From: Neodontobutis hainanensis
Lineage: Eukaryota; Chordata; Actinopteri; Gobiiformes; Odontobutidae
NCBI GenBank assembly: GCA_024349245.1
Contig: JALDNG010000106.1
Location: forward strand, 755,001 to 819,000
DNA length: 64,000 bases
Direction of reading: 5' to 3'
Shown: positions 38,301-52,889 of the stretch, one piece after another
How the letters are laid out: the number at the start of each line of letters is the position of its first letter
How positions within the stretch are numbered: the stretch's first letter is position 1
The notes under the pieces: generated by a model
Told to the model about the DNA's origin: nothing
What the model saw: the letters and a program-made list of their open reading frames with translations, nothing else
Databases searched by the model: none
Translations under genes and position numbers: made by a program

Positions 38301-41300
38301 CTACATCTCCAATAAAAATGTATTCCTTATAAAATAACAATAAACATAAAGTTAGGTAGACAATAAAAAGTCACAATAACTTTTCTCCTTTTTCTCCATA
38401 CAGTTGAATGTTGTGGTTATAATCTTTCTTTACCTTTCTCCTATTGCAATTAGCGTAACCTCAAGCCTATAGACATTCAGTAACTTGAATTAATCAGTTT
38501 TGAAAACCATTTTGGAAGATTGCTATCACATGGAAGCTTTGCGTTTAATGAGAGACAGGACGTGAGGTAATTTGGGAACCGACAGAGACAACAATAAAGA
38601 AAGAAAATGGAAGTGTTAGGCATTGATTGGATATATCATGAGAGCGGGAATGAGTAAGACGACAAACACAGACATTGGAGTGCTTAGAGAATCACAAAGG
38701 CATTTGCACACCCTCTCAAGACTCTTTACGGATTAGTATTGAGGGAAAGTAATCTTTTTATTGCAATATTTATCCACGGTAATTGATTGCACAAACTCAA
38801 CCAAAGGCTTATCTCACAGCACTTCCTCCATCCCTAATACTATTAGCCTTGAGAGCAGGACTGAACAACAGCGAGAGGAAAATCTGGACGTCGGTGTCCT
38901 TCACAGCTCAGATAAACCAGTGTGCTGCTGAGTGATGGCCGGCAGTGCAGCTCAGAAAAAAAAAAAAAAAAGAATAATCCCGAATCACTCCACGGAGCCT
39001 CTAATATAAAAAAGGTATGATGATTTAGCACACCAGTGTTCGTCTCAGGGACCTCTGCCATAACCGGGCTTAAGCAGTACCGGGGGATTCCTTAATTGGC
39101 TTGTTTCTTGTCAGGGACACACTGAGGCCGATATCTAATGTGCTCCCACTCGGCATCTCGCTGACAGCCGAACATATCCTGACAGCTTTTTGGGCTAACC
39201 CTCGCCGTGCAAGGAATACAGTGAAGTTTAAAGCAGGGGGGAGACGGGAGGTGGTGTGTGCATGCAGATGGAAAGACGGCAACACGGGACGCTACGAGCG
39301 AGGCGGTTATTAGCAGCAGGCTGAACACAGGAGCTGAATACATGAATAAGGGAACTGGTGGATAAAAAGACGAATACCTGTTAGCTGTGTGTAAGACTGG
39401 GTTTAAGGCAGATTTGTGCTTGTTTGAAACATGGAGGGGTAAAGGGATTGAAACAAAGCTGTTGAAGTTGTAGGGAGCAATAGAGAGCAAACAATACTGA
39501 CATACAGCAATACCAGAATTTTTTGTTATTCATTTTATTGCAGTGGAAGCAGCGAGGACCGCAGATCCAGGTGATTTGACCTTGATTATAAGGACGATGA
39601 ATAAACTAGAGTCACAAACGGGTCACATTAACCCTTGTGTAATGCAACGTTAAGGTTAAGTCAGTATTCATATGTAAGTGTGTAAGGACAAATTCCTTTT
39701 AGTTCTTTTGTGGCTTTATGAAGTTATTATCTGGCAACAGGATGACAAAAGAATATAAAGCAGAACAATATAAAGATGTTTTTCATCAAAGACCAATGTA
39801 CTTACTGAGTAGCAGGTAGTGATCTTTTCCGTTTTAACCTTCCTGATCATTGCTCAAAATGACAAATGGTGATGACAAGTGATTAATGTTGCAGCAGCAA
39901 AGGTCAATATGAGATTGAGTAAGAATGTTGTGTGCAACTCATCCGTCAAACATCTTTTCAGAGGAGGGCCCTCCTAACTCTACTCTGCCTGTGTTGTTGT
40001 AGTTTAGCACTTGCTGTCAGGTGATTGAAGCTTGTCATGTGTATGTAAGAGGATGAAGAGTCACTTTAACTTTCACAAGTTGTGGTTTATCAGATATTAA
40101 GAATGTTTTGTTAAGAGAAATGTGTATATATATAATAGATTTAATAGCTTTTTTCTTTGTTTTTCCATCTTTCAATTGTTGGATAATAATGCACTGTAAA
40201 GTAAAACAAGAAATGTGCATCGGTCCAATGTGAAAGGATGTGCAAAATCAACAGTGGCTTTTATATTTAGGTAGAGAAACAATTTTAATCAAGATACTCC
40301 GGACACTGAAGCACACAGTCTACACCAGACCAAGGCTGAAACATCCTGTTTGTTTGCAAGAATTAAAGCTTGGTACATACCAACTGTACAAGTGCAAGTA
40401 GGAGAAATTGGATGGACTTGTGCTTATTTATTTTTTCAGAAGCTAAACATCTCCAAACTCCACCATGACCTTAGATCAACTCTTTTTTTAATGATTTATG
40501 TCTATGGAGCTGGATAACGCATTTTGTTCCAAAAAGCAAGGAGTGTTCCTGCAAGTTACCAGATTTATGCCCCATGATGTGATAAATATACACACACCCC
40601 TCACAAATACCACAGTGTAGTGGTCCAGTGGTTACTGGAAGTCAGCCCAAGGCCAGAGCGCTGCTTCTTTACAGCGCTGTGGCCTTCATTAGTGCGAGGC
40701 ATACACATACTCAGGAAATCATATGTAATGTGTGAAACTGTCCTATTTCTGCAAATATACATTACAACCCTTTGTGTTTAAAGGCAAATGTGCATTTTTA
40801 AGTATTTACTTTCACAATATTTGAATGACCTCTAGCCACCCGTCATATCGTTTTGATGTACGAGACAACAAAACACTAATTGGCCATTCTATTGGTTGTT
40901 GAATTTTATGTGACAGAAAATTCAACACCGCTCCCAACTTTCCAAGAGCCTAATGGATTCATATTGTGCATTAGAGAAGGATCTTCCTGTTGAATGAAAC
41001 GCCCACTTCTCCATCAACAGCTGAACATCTCTCTTAGTCTCTCAGATTATGTGTGGTTGATTGAAACAGGATTTTTCTTTTGGGCTGTCTATATAGTCGT
41101 GTAATAGCTTTGTGCCTAGTAGAGCAATCGCAGTGCTCCATCAAGCTCTGACACATCCATTTGTCACACACTCTGTGGTCAGATACAAAACCAAGAGAAG
41201 ATGCACACACACACAGTGACATGTATCTCCCCAAAATGTGTCCCAGTCTGTAGTACATAAGGGCTTATTGTATTTTGACATCAAGACACAACAAAATGCA

Positions 41301-44300
41301 TCTTCACTCGTCACATTGTTTGGACTTGTCAGTAAACTGCTGGAAAAGGCCCCTGAAGAAAAATCCTCCCTGACACTATGAAATGAAAAACAAATGTTTG
41401 AAACACTGATTGATCAACTCAAGGGTGACATTTTGCACTACGACTAATCAGTGAAGTCAATCAAATAGTCTCAAGGGAATAGAGACGACAAGTATAAAAA
41501 AGATATGACATGTGGTGGATGTATTTTTAGCCTCAGATTATACTGTGCTATTTATACCCTTCACTGTTCCCAGTTAATGTTCATTTTGAGTTGGATTCAC
41601 GTGGGAAAATAGTCTTCTTAGGTGAAGCTTGGAAGGTTGGAAGTCCGCCCTAAAGCACTGAACCTCTGCAGACTTTAATTGGTGTCACCTGAGTATGCAG
41701 ACAAGTGTAACGCCACTAAACTGTGCAGTAGAAATTGAACATAGGAATCAAAGTATTTCATTATATATTTGTAGTAAGAAAACTGTTAGCTGGGCTAAGT
41801 TCAAACATTTGTAACAAAATAACTATCCACATGACACAGGTCATTGTGCTTTTAGAGAGAGCTCACATGTCTACATGTAAATTTGGTAAACTGAGTTTCT
41901 GAAAGTGTTCACCCTAACAGGCGTTTTCATGAGGCTACTACTTTTTATGTAAAAATGTTGAGGGGTATAGATGACCAAAAATGCCCACAAAAAGCAAAGT
42001 TAAAGCAAAAAATATCTCCCTCTGTGTGGATAGGGCACTTAAAATTAGCTTTAGTATTTGAACATTGAATGTACCACATTACATAATTAATACTGAGTCT
42101 TGTCTTGGTCACAAACAAACCAAAACAGAAAAGTGCTGTTTTCTTTAGCAAGCTCATTAGTATTTCAGTGTTGGTAGTGTCTCAAAGTTTTAGTTAAAGT
42201 TCCTTGGTATCTTTAATTGTGTATCATACACTGGTCATTGTAGTAGACTAGTTCTAGAAAACATTATACAACTCTGGCAAGACCACATCTGTTTTATTTG
42301 TCCAGATGATTCTTGTAATTGAATGAAAACAAACATTGTATCTTAATTTAAAAATATCCTCGCTTTTGTTTTGTCATGTTCATGATCTAAGTTTGGTCTC
42401 AATCCCAAAAAGTTGGTCTTAGTCTTGCTTACAACATGAGGCATTAAATTTTAAATTCTCAGACTTGACAGGATGTTAGTTCCCTGAAGTGTTACTAGTT
42501 GGTCTTGATTGTAAGATAGTATTGGTTAGGGTGGTTTTGACAAGACTGTATCATGAGCTATTTACTTGCACATATTTTGTATCTATGTTCACTGGCAAAC
42601 TTTGCACATAATATGTTTAAAATGCCAAGCATACAGCTCAAAAGCGCCCTGTCATTTCACAGTGGGCCTTCCCTGAGCCCTTTTGAACTTACCAGGAGGC
42701 TCATCAAAGTCTGAGTGTGGATCAGTGCAACTGGCCTGCCCATAGTTTATCTCCATTTTGCTTTTCTAGTTCAATTACTCTTCACTTCTGTAGGGCAAAC
42801 TCCACTTTGAGATCCACACTTGTGTATCCCCTTGCCATGTAACCCTTTGTGCATACCAAAACTGTACACTACTCCTTTTTGTAATAGCCCAATGGTTTCC
42901 AGTGTGTTCAAGTAATTTCCATCCATGTTGCATAAGGATACACAAAAGAATGTACCAGTTTGCAAGGCTCTTTGGGTGAAATTACATTATAACCCAATTC
43001 TCTCGGTACGTAGTTAGGCCTCCTGTGTTTCTCTGCAATAAAACTGCTGGTGGGGCATAATGAAAGTCTCCCTTTTTAGCTAATTTGATCAGAATTGAAG
43101 TCGCCACTCACCCCTCAAACTCCTTTAGTTCCCAGTGGAGGTTGTGGATGGATAGGAATTCTGCCGCATGTTGTAACAAAACGCTGCGCTCGAAGATTGA
43201 TCGCAGCACTGCAGGACAAAAACACCTCCGTTCTCCCTCTTCCCCTCTTCTCCCTTTCACCCTTGGTATCAATTTGCTAAACTCTCAAAGATGGCAAAGT
43301 CCCTGAATCGAATATCATTTGTCTCTAAGACTTTCAAAATCCAGTTATAGACGACATATCTGGGGATAAAGTGAAGTGAAGACAGATCGCTGGCAACTAC
43401 ATCTGTTGTTTACTCTTTTTGATAAATTATTAGACAAAAGTCAAACTCAAAGCGGCACAGCAACAAGAAACACTTTTACCAAACTGTAGTGTTTGAAGTG
43501 TGAACATCTTGGATTTTATATAGTGCTTTTCCACCTACTTGACTCTCAAAACACAAATAATTAACTTTAAGGGCACATATACTAATAATGGATTTATATC
43601 CTGTTTCTAAAGCAGTTTCAAAGTGAAGCCATTATGCAAACCACCCAAAAGTTTCTGTATGTGTATCTCATTTGTATTCTTTACGTTTCTCTTTGCCGTT
43701 AAAGCTGTGATAGAAGAGAGACAGGGTCACTTAGTTATGCTTCAGTCCCTCAAGCTGTGCAGTTTATCCTCACAGTCTCACTTACAGTCAGAAGAAGACC
43801 CCTAGGTGACAGAAACATCTTGTTTTCTTCTGATCGTTCAGCTCAAATATGAGTCTAGTTCTTAGAATCTACATTGGAAGGTGAAAGGGGGCATTTGAGG
43901 TTAGAAGAGGCAGCCTGTTAGTGGGATATTGTTTCATTGGAGATTAATGTTTTGTCTGGCAGGCTTTCTAAAATGCACTTATCATTTTTTAAAAGTTGTG
44001 AGGATGCTGAAAGCCGTGCCTTACCACACACGTTCTTTGCCCCTCTCCATCTATCTCCTTGCCTTTCTCTGTCCTAATTGATTGAGCAAGCCAGACAATC
44101 CCAGGCTGTCTGCACTCATTTCCAGTCAGGCTTGTTTAAGCGCCTCAGACTGGAGTCAGATGGCTGTGCGCAGGACCAGTGTCTCCTAGTGTTACCAGAC
44201 ACACGGGCAGGCTAACAGGAAGACATAGGAAGACAAAGATTAAAACACAGAATGCATACCGTAAAGAGGCTACTGTAGGATTTTAGAAGCATCTGATGGT

Positions 44301-47015
44301 CAAGTGGGGATTTGGAAATAGCAGAAGCTTCCTTCACCAAAAAAGAGCCTCTATACAGAAGGACCCAAAATGTGGGGCTGAAGTGATAGTTTTGTTTACT
44401 CTGGGCAAAGGAGTGCAATAAAACTCAGCAACTGATCATCCAATTTGTTGAAGACCATGTACTTGGAGTAGTTTGAAGATGGGACAAACCTAAACATCCC
44501 CCCCCAGACAACTTATAATTTGTTCATCCTGAGTTTATTTTTTTATTTAACCTGTCAAGCTTCTTCTTAATGGTATGTTCTGTGATTGTGGCAGAACATG
44601 CAACTGACCAAGTATTCCCAGGCTATAAATACTTTTAAGCAGACTCTGCAGCTTCAGTCAGCACTGCCCTAAACAATGAAATCTAACTTTACTTTTACAT
44701 AGAACTTAATAAGATGGAAGTAGCGGTCTACAGTGGTCATTAGTCAGGCCTTAGACCTAGATAAACCAATACTGGATACTTATTTGAGAGCAACCAGAAA
44801 CTGAATGACACACAACTGTTTTATTGTCTGAGGAATCCTCAGAAAAGGTCACCTGTCAAGAGAATGAATATGATGGATGTATGTGTCAACATAAAATAAA
44901 AATAAAGAACTAAATGTTAAGAGTGACATAGCTTGTATTTATGTTATGCTCTTATTTAGCCGTCAAACAGTGTAGCTCATCAACCTTCAGTCGTACAGTT
45001 TTATCTCTGGTCCGCTCACTCTTGTAATTTCTTTTCTGTTTATCCTTTCTTTACTTTTTCTTTTTTATATCTTATTTCTTACCCGCTCCTCTTCCTCACT
45101 GACGGGCTGGTCGTAACAGAGCGCAGCAGACTGTTGTGGCTGTTTGTGTGGCTGGACAGTATAATTAACTCACATTAAACACATAAGAACTGAAGGCATT
45201 TTTATGATGTTCTCTAGACTCATGCAGGTAGGTTGAACACAACTATCTAGATGGTAATGAGGAAGACAAGTAAAGTGTTTTTGGTAAGGGACATAGTCCA
45301 GCTGCCAGAGTATACAAAGCTATTTTGATGTATAGTATTTCCCAAAAGATGGATACCGTTTAAATGTTTCCAACCATCTAACCTTAATTGTGATTTCCAT
45401 AGATTGGAGGACTATCACTATACGTGTTAGTGTTATTAAGTACAATCCCTTAAAGTGCAATCATTGGCATGGGGCACAGTTGCTAATTTTCAAAAACGGC
45501 ACACCAAAACAATAAACAAGAGTAACAAAATAATGTGCAATAAAAGTTATCAAAGAGGAACCAACAACTATTTGGTCCCCAATGGGAATTGCTGTTTTGG
45601 TTTTGGAACCAAATTATCGGTGTAAATATGTTGCTTAGTTCACTTTTAGTCTCTGGAACCAGAACCGGCCCAAGGCCTGGCTGATCCAAACACTGCATTC
45701 TTGGAAAGAAATTTATTTATAAAAAGAAATGACAATTTAAAAAAAATAAAATAAAAATGCATAACAATGCACAAAACTTTGACAATGGTTAATCTAAAGT
45801 AAAGATAGAAAATGTAAAAAATAAAAAAATCAATCGCGTGTAAGAGATTCATGATTTTCCGCCACAATCAACTTTGATCGACCCAATTACTCATTGTGTC
45901 AACACAATTTGGTGGCATTTTTCTTTACCTAAAATCAATACCACATTGTTCGGTTTTCCTGTGTGCTATGCCAACAAAAACAGATATGAATTTGATTGAA
46001 CTGGAACCAAGAAAAGCGATAAGGAAGAATGAGCCAGTGACCTTTTCTATCGTTTGAAATGTCAGAGTTGTCTTTATCGTTGACTCTAGTGTTTGACTTA
46101 AGTTGATGCCAGTTAGGGCCCCGCTTCTGAATCATCACTTTGGAGTGCTGATGTGGGAGATAGCCTGCAGAAAAGAGGCTTATTATCTGCTGTTAAGGTT
46201 AGATGTTTAGAACTGAAACAATCAAAGGAAGGAAGTTCATATTCAGAAAAGTCACACACTTATAAGTGTCTCAAAATATCAAGACCTTTAAGCGGTATAG
46301 AGAAAGACAAACACTCTATTCTCCATCTGGCTTTATACCTGGTTGACCTGGTTGTATCTAAGCTGTTTTCCATAGCCCCATGCCATCTCAGCCACTGGCG
46401 AAAACCTGTGTCTTACAGCTGTGATCTCACATCAGTCAGGAGCTGCTGAGCCACACATTGACATTCTACACTGCCTGCCTCTCTGGAAAAAATAGATATG
46501 TAAAACGACAAGCTCTTTCCTCCTCTCTTTTTCCCACGCATAGTTCGCCTGAGCCGGTGGGAAAAAAAAGGAAAGGTCTCTGGTCTGTGTCAGCTCGGAT
46601 GAGAAAGAGTCAGTGTGTGTGAAGAAGACTGGCATATCTTTGTTTAGGCAAATAAGATAGACGGCGAAAGGCTGGAAGGAGACACAGATTGAGGCTTTAA
46701 CCAGTATTGATCTCACAGGTAGTTGGGGTTTTATTGGCATTAGAGCTTAAATTACTATTTATTCAATAATACTATATTAGAACAATTAGTGTAAGGTAAA
46801 AACTTTGCTTTTATTTAAGTGTAATGTTTAAGTTAGTACAACAAAGTGCACTTTCTAAATCTTATATTACGCTGAACCACTGCAGTATAATCAAGTCTAT
46901 AATGAAAAATGGCTGCTGCTAATATTCAATAACAGGTTTGCTAAAAGCCTTATGAATTCAAGGCTCAATAATGTGTTCAGAGGCCAATACAGCATGCGTG
47001 GCTATCTCACATATT

Positions 47016-47038
47016 AAAAAAAAAAAAAAAAAAAAAAA
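47016..47038. repeat. A23 homopolymer
   Basis: Uninterrupted A run in intron 2, directly followed by GAACCG. No SINE or LINE body is recognised before it, so it may be a plain slippage tract. Confidence 0.9.
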
Positions 47039-48238
47039 GAACCGATGATGTAATCTAAGCAGTTCCCTGCCTGGGGCCAAGCAGCCAAATCAAAATTGTA
47101 TACGTTATAAGTTAATAAGTATACGTTATTTGTTGTTCACAAGTAATATCTAACTTTAATAGACCTAGATGCTATAGTTTTAGACCACCTAATGCAGCAG
47201 ACAGGATATGGAAGAGGCAAGTACTTCTTGGCTACAAAAAGTACACATTTGTTTTTGTTTGTAAGTTTGTTTTGTAACTTTTCCTATTACAAACCAACAT
47301 TAGTGGTTCCTCAGTGGTGCTGGCACAATGTAGGGGCTGCCATTGTAGCACAAATTTAAAATTCATTATAGCACGTTGCATAAATGTGCTGTGATTGCTG
47401 CTACTATTTTAGAGAAAACACCTTGCAGTCTTGAGGTAATGAGGATCTCTGGGCATTATAAGAAGTAAAAGATGTTTTTTAATTATGTTCCATGATGAAT
47501 ATAGTATTGCTCATCGCTGCAGCTTCATACTAAGACAAACATTTCTCTTGCTTTAGAGAAGCTTTTCATTTTGCATGGATAAAGTGAAATCAACAGAATA
47601 TTGATAGACGGTACAAATTATTTCACTGAGCTATTTTTGCAATTTCATCCATGCCTCCCAGGTTGTCTTACAGTTTCTTCTCTTTCTTTCTATAACTGTT
47701 CAGCAAATCTTATAACTCTCACTATATCCACATATTTGTTGTAGTCTGTTGTTTGGCATGTTTAAATGTGAGTTAAGTATGAGTCGTTTTCAACCAAAAC
47801 CATGTGCGTATAGATATTACACATTTTTCTTATGTTTGAGCTTCTTGTATACATACAAAGTACTTTCTAAAGTTTCTTTAAAACTGGATATGGTAGCTCT
47901 CTGTAGACATGTAAAGCATAGCTTTTTTCCATATGGTGTGAAGTCCCAGCTCATGCATTCCAATGTTGTTTTGTTTAAGAAGTAATTACAATAACAGTGG
48001 TTCTGGTATTGAGTTTTTAGTAATTAAAAGTTTAAACCTATTGCTTACAGCCATCATTATCTTGTATTAAAAGGTAAAGTGTGGCATTTTAACCTCATTG
48101 CCTTTCCACATAAAGAAATCACTTAAATAAATCAGAATGTCATGTTGTGGGATGGCATATTTCTTATCATCGACAAATGTGTTTCTTTTGTGAATGTACA
48201 TATGGACCTGGCCTGAGCGTAGGTCACTGTTTGAACTC

Positions 48239-48253
48239 TTTTTTTTTTTTTTT
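48239..48253. repeat. T15 homopolymer
   Basis: Uninterrupted T run in intron 2. No retroelement body is recognised on either side. Confidence 0.9.
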
Positions 48254-48526
48254 GAGATCATTTAGCCGTGTTGAGATGAAGCCTAAGGCCATGACCAACA
48301 GTGTGTCACTTAAGTCCGAACACTGCAGGGATGACTGATGGCTCCTGTGGCTCCACCCTGCTGGCTACACGCTCATTGTGATGGATGTGGGATGGAGAGG
48401 AGCACAGGGTCTTTGGATTTCATTTGCTCACTGCTGTTCGCTTGCTCTTATTGATTTAGGGATGTGCTAGTGATGGGCTGAGAGACAGTGTTTGTGTGGA
48501 AGAGTAATGCGGCTTGCATTTTACCC

Positions 48527-48547
48527 TTTTTTTTTTTTTTTTTTTTT
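48527..48547. repeat. T21 homopolymer
   Basis: Uninterrupted T run in intron 2, about 270 bases after the T15 run. No retroelement body is recognised. Confidence 0.9.
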
Positions 48548-49020
48548 AATTGATGAATTGTCCCCTAAAGAACACTGGCAAACAACCAGATATCTTTAGA
48601 GAACTTTATCAAAGTGCATCCAGCTTACAGATCAAAGGATAAGCAGCACATTCTGCACCACACAACCATCTCATGCCATGACTTTTATCCACCTCTACTG
48701 TTGTCTTGTAGCCGCTAACATGGCAAAGGCATATCTGCTAAGATGATTTGAAATGTCTCTATTAGGGCTTTAAATGTGTGGCCAGTGGATGTAATTCTCT
48801 AAGTTTCTGACAGCTGTATAAATGATCTCCCACAATGTTCACAGGTGCTTTGTGCTGGAGCAGGATTTATTGAAGCTGTCCAACCACAACACAATGGGCA
48901 TTTGGGGGAAAGAGGTGGGGCTAAATCAGTGTTTTTGACAGGGGATGAATAACAGGCCAGTAAATGGTGACCCCATGTTGCAGTTTGTACAATATGACGT
49001 ATGAAAATAGTTGTATTTTA

Positions 49021-49185
49021 TTAGAGCTGGACAACATGACCCTTAATCAATAGAAGGATTAATTTAACATTTTTGCCATCATCGCAAAAATGATTATTTA
49101 GTTTTTGTGTTTGCGATTATAACTCACAAGCACTGTCAAAATTAAATGGATTTATTTATCATTTTTGACTAATTCTCCAGCGCTA
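49021..49185. mobile_element. 165 bp hAT-like MITE with 8 bp flanking duplication
   Basis: The left end TTAGAGCTGGA and right end TCCAGCGCTA are imperfect inverted repeats (TAGAGCTGGA against TAGCGCTGGA, 9 of 10). The 8 bases before (GTATTTTA, 49013-49020) and after (GTATTTAC, 49186-49193) match at 7 of 8, the length of hAT target duplications. The interior is AT-rich with a small internal inverted repeat around ATTTTTGCCATCATCGCAAAA. There is no coding capacity. Confidence 0.65.
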
Positions 49186-52100
49186 GTATTTACATGTATA
49201 AAAACTTGGCTGAGCAACAGAAAAAATTAAGGTGCAAATTCTTTTCATCAATCAGACAAAAATCTGCATATTCATTTGAACTTGCAAGTTTAAAAAAACA
49301 TAACATTACACACAACACAGAGGTTGGAAAACTTTTTACACATTTAACATAATTTTCATCTATTGTTGGTGATTGGTCACTGGGCTGTTTCTATCTTCTA
49401 TCTGAAACTTAACCTTTGTGATACAAAAAAAATGAGATTTAACCTCGATATTCTGCTGAATATGTTGGCTCCTATGTTGTTTACCATTAGCACATTAAAC
49501 AAGAATACTACAAAGCTATAGCCGTAGCCTATTTTGGCAGTCCGTCTTCTGTTATCAAAACGTGTATGCAGATCATGTGTTACAAACTGTGAAAATATTT
49601 TCTAGTGGTTAAAAGGACATATCATAATATTATGCCTGTCAAATTTAGAACTAACAAAGGATATTTACAGGATCCTCAAATCCACACCTATGTCTATTAA
49701 CTGTGATATTTCCAAATACGGGTCAGTAGCAAAAGTATGTTAACTAGAGTTCTACTCCAGCCAGCATGACTTTCGGTACTGTAGTCAAGTGAAAGCATTG
49801 AACTGTTGGTTGGTGAATAGTAATAATGGTGAATAGTAACTACTACTTTATGCTATTTACTATTTATTTATATGATTTAAAAAATTGTAGTGTCTGTATA
49901 TAGTCAAATCCTTCCCAGTTTTCCACATCAGCATTCCTTCTGTAATCAAGTCCAAAGGTACACTGTGAAAATCAATTTTATATAATTCTTTAATCAAAGT
50001 ATTGATTGTCGGGTTGGCACTCAGTTGAACATAAACCACTCGGTAGAGGTTGCCAGATATTGATGGAATCCCCCCAAGTTAAGCCCCACTTGTCCCTAAT
50101 GAGCCCTCGATAGACCCACTCCCACAATCTCACACACACAGAGTTTTGTGACGTGTTTATCTTAACACTGCAGCTCAAGGACATTAGGATGAAACTGAAG
50201 GGTAGCAGGGATTTCAAATAGAGCTTAAGCTTGTTATGTTATTAAACCTATGCCGTTAATATAAAGCCTTCAATTATTTAAAGTTTCAAAAAGTGTGATA
50301 TTTTAACCAAACTTCATGCTAAAATTCTGATAATCATTCAGGGTTGTTACAACCCTAGACATTTACTAGTGGGTAATTTTATGTGATATCATTCTGAGCC
50401 AAAAACATTACATGACTTTCTCTATTTGGCTATAATGTAAGTTTGTGTTATAATATCATCTAAAAGGTAGGTTATGATTGGTCAGCACTGTCAGACACTC
50501 ATCTTTGTATACATTGATTTATTCATATTTTACCTCTCTTGTAGAGGTTGCAGGGAGCTGTAACCATCTAACCTGACGCCATCTGTCTGAAAGTTGTTAG
50601 ATGATTGGATGAAGTACTAACTAGTATCCGCCTACCACAATGTTTGTTTTAGCCAATCATAGCAACAATTCATTTGACAATAACAGAGTGTGGCTGATAT
50701 GAAGAAACCACAAACCTGCTAACATTAACAGCAAATAAAAGAAACATTAACAAAGACTAAATTGTTAAATGAAACACAGACATTGCCCGATGAAAGCAGC
50801 GTGGATGTATTTAGGATATGCCAAAACCAGTAGGAATACAGCACAAACATCTTTTCCTTCCTGAAAATCCTTAGTGTCACATTTTTCAGCGTAGCCATGT
50901 TGATGACAAAGAGGAGAAGAGGACGCTTGTTGCATTTGTCAAATTAAAAACCTGCCTCTCGCTGTTTGTTGGGCCACATCATTGATCACAAGAGGCCGGT
51001 GAGCCCATGGTTCAACACAAGTGGTTTGCTTGGCATGATACAAGATTTGTATTTGAGTTTGGAAACTCCCAAATCTTGCAAAAATCCAGGTGCAGTGCAA
51101 GGTTAGTAACCATCACAGCCACCGTTCACCCTGATAATCACCAGTTTATCACTACAACACCTAGAGACAGTACATTTTCATGAAGACCTTACTCCAACTA
51201 CTCTCACAGCTCATAATTAAACCTTTGCAGCTGGCGTTTTCTCCTCGTGTGTTTACAGCACAAGAGAGAACAGAAGTTGTGTGTACGCTAGGGCTGATGG
51301 TGCATTCAAATCTCCTTAGTATTTTATAAAAACAGAGGTTTTGGGTTTGATTTGACAAAGAAGTGCATTGTAAATTGGTGACAAAAACATATGTAACATT
51401 TAGTTTTTTAGGTCAGTAAAAAAAAAAAAAAAAACCAAAACAATATTGTCCAACTAAATGTGAAGCACTAAAGAAGTAAAATGCAATGGTAACATTATGC
51501 CCTATTAGCATTTTGGCTAACAGCACCAAAATGCGGTCCAGGGCTGATGAGCCAACTACTAAACTAAACTAAAAATATTGTTTTCTGTTTTGGTACACAC
51601 CCCAGAAACTTAGTGTTCCTAGTTTGCAAAGATTCCCCATCAGCCTCCTTACTGCCTTCTGTGTGTTTTTAGGGAGTTTTTTTTTCATTCATCACATGGG
51701 GGCACTCTGGGATTAAATCAAAATCTCTCAGTCCTGGCCACAGTGACACAACAATCCCCCAGGAGAGTGTATACAGAGACAGAGCGTATTGAACAAGTGT
51801 CCTATGTCTGCGGCTGAAAGAAGTACAGCCACAGAAATACAGGCCTGGCTGATGAAATGAGAAATCAAGAAATAAAAGATCTGATTTAAAAGTAAAAGAA
51901 AACGTAGTACCTCTAAATGTCAAAAAAAAAAAAAAGCAAAGAATGGAGATTTTCAACAGTCTTTGATATGGGTGCCAATACACAACCAATTTTAGGGGAA
52001 AAACTTTCTTTCCATTGTTTGTGTTGCTATTGTAGCTTCATTTATCTCAAGCAAGCAAACCTCTGCAGTTCATTTAACTTGTTCAAACATCAGCCCAAAC

Positions 52101-52889
52101 CAACAACATGAGAGATAAGTGAATCACACTGTAGCCGGACTGGACAGTGCAGTTTGATTTCACAGAAGTGTATTAGATATCTCAGCTTTGTGTTTGCTGT
52201 GTCAGAGGTGACAAAGTGGCATACATATTAACAAGCCTGTCCCTGCTGTAGGAGTCTAAAAATACCTGGCTGGGCATTGGGGAAAGGATTTAATTCAAAG
52301 ACAAAAATCTAGTGAGAGGTTAACAGACGGAGCCAGCTGCATGTGTTTACATCGGCTACTTTTCTGCCCCTATTCTTTATCTTTGCTTTAATTGAGGGAA
52401 GTCTCCAGAGGCCAAGGAAAAGCACACCTGCTCTCTACATTGCAAAGCCTCCGAGTGTCTGTGTGACCAAAGTAAAATCATGTCTTTCTCTAACAAAAGC
52501 AAGTAAAGCTTCAGGAGACCGGCTGCAAAATCCACGGAGATGACAAAAAAGGGATGATAAATATTTATGGGTCTCTTGTTCCTTCAAACAGCAGATGGTG
52601 CAACTTGGATACATCATCAGTGTTGAACCCAGGGTCAGAGGGGGATTTGGGTCTTAAACCGGCAGACAAGCTCACCTGGCCCACCCAGCTGGGGTCCAAG
52701 CCGTCGCTACACCATGGATCCTACTGTTCAACCACCTATCTCCTATTTTTCTCTGTGTTTGAGGCAATTATTTTGGGACTGCATATGTCCATTATCAAGA
52801 CTTCTTATGAAGAAATCATGCACCAATGTTATTATAGATATTATAGATTTTTTTCAAATTTAGATTTTAAAGTGGGTTTGCTAATTTAG

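Noticed and set aside
52554..52889. 111-codon + strand frame in intron 2
   Set aside because: No domain is recognised and it ends next to a probable transposon boundary; no flanking splice sites are convincing.
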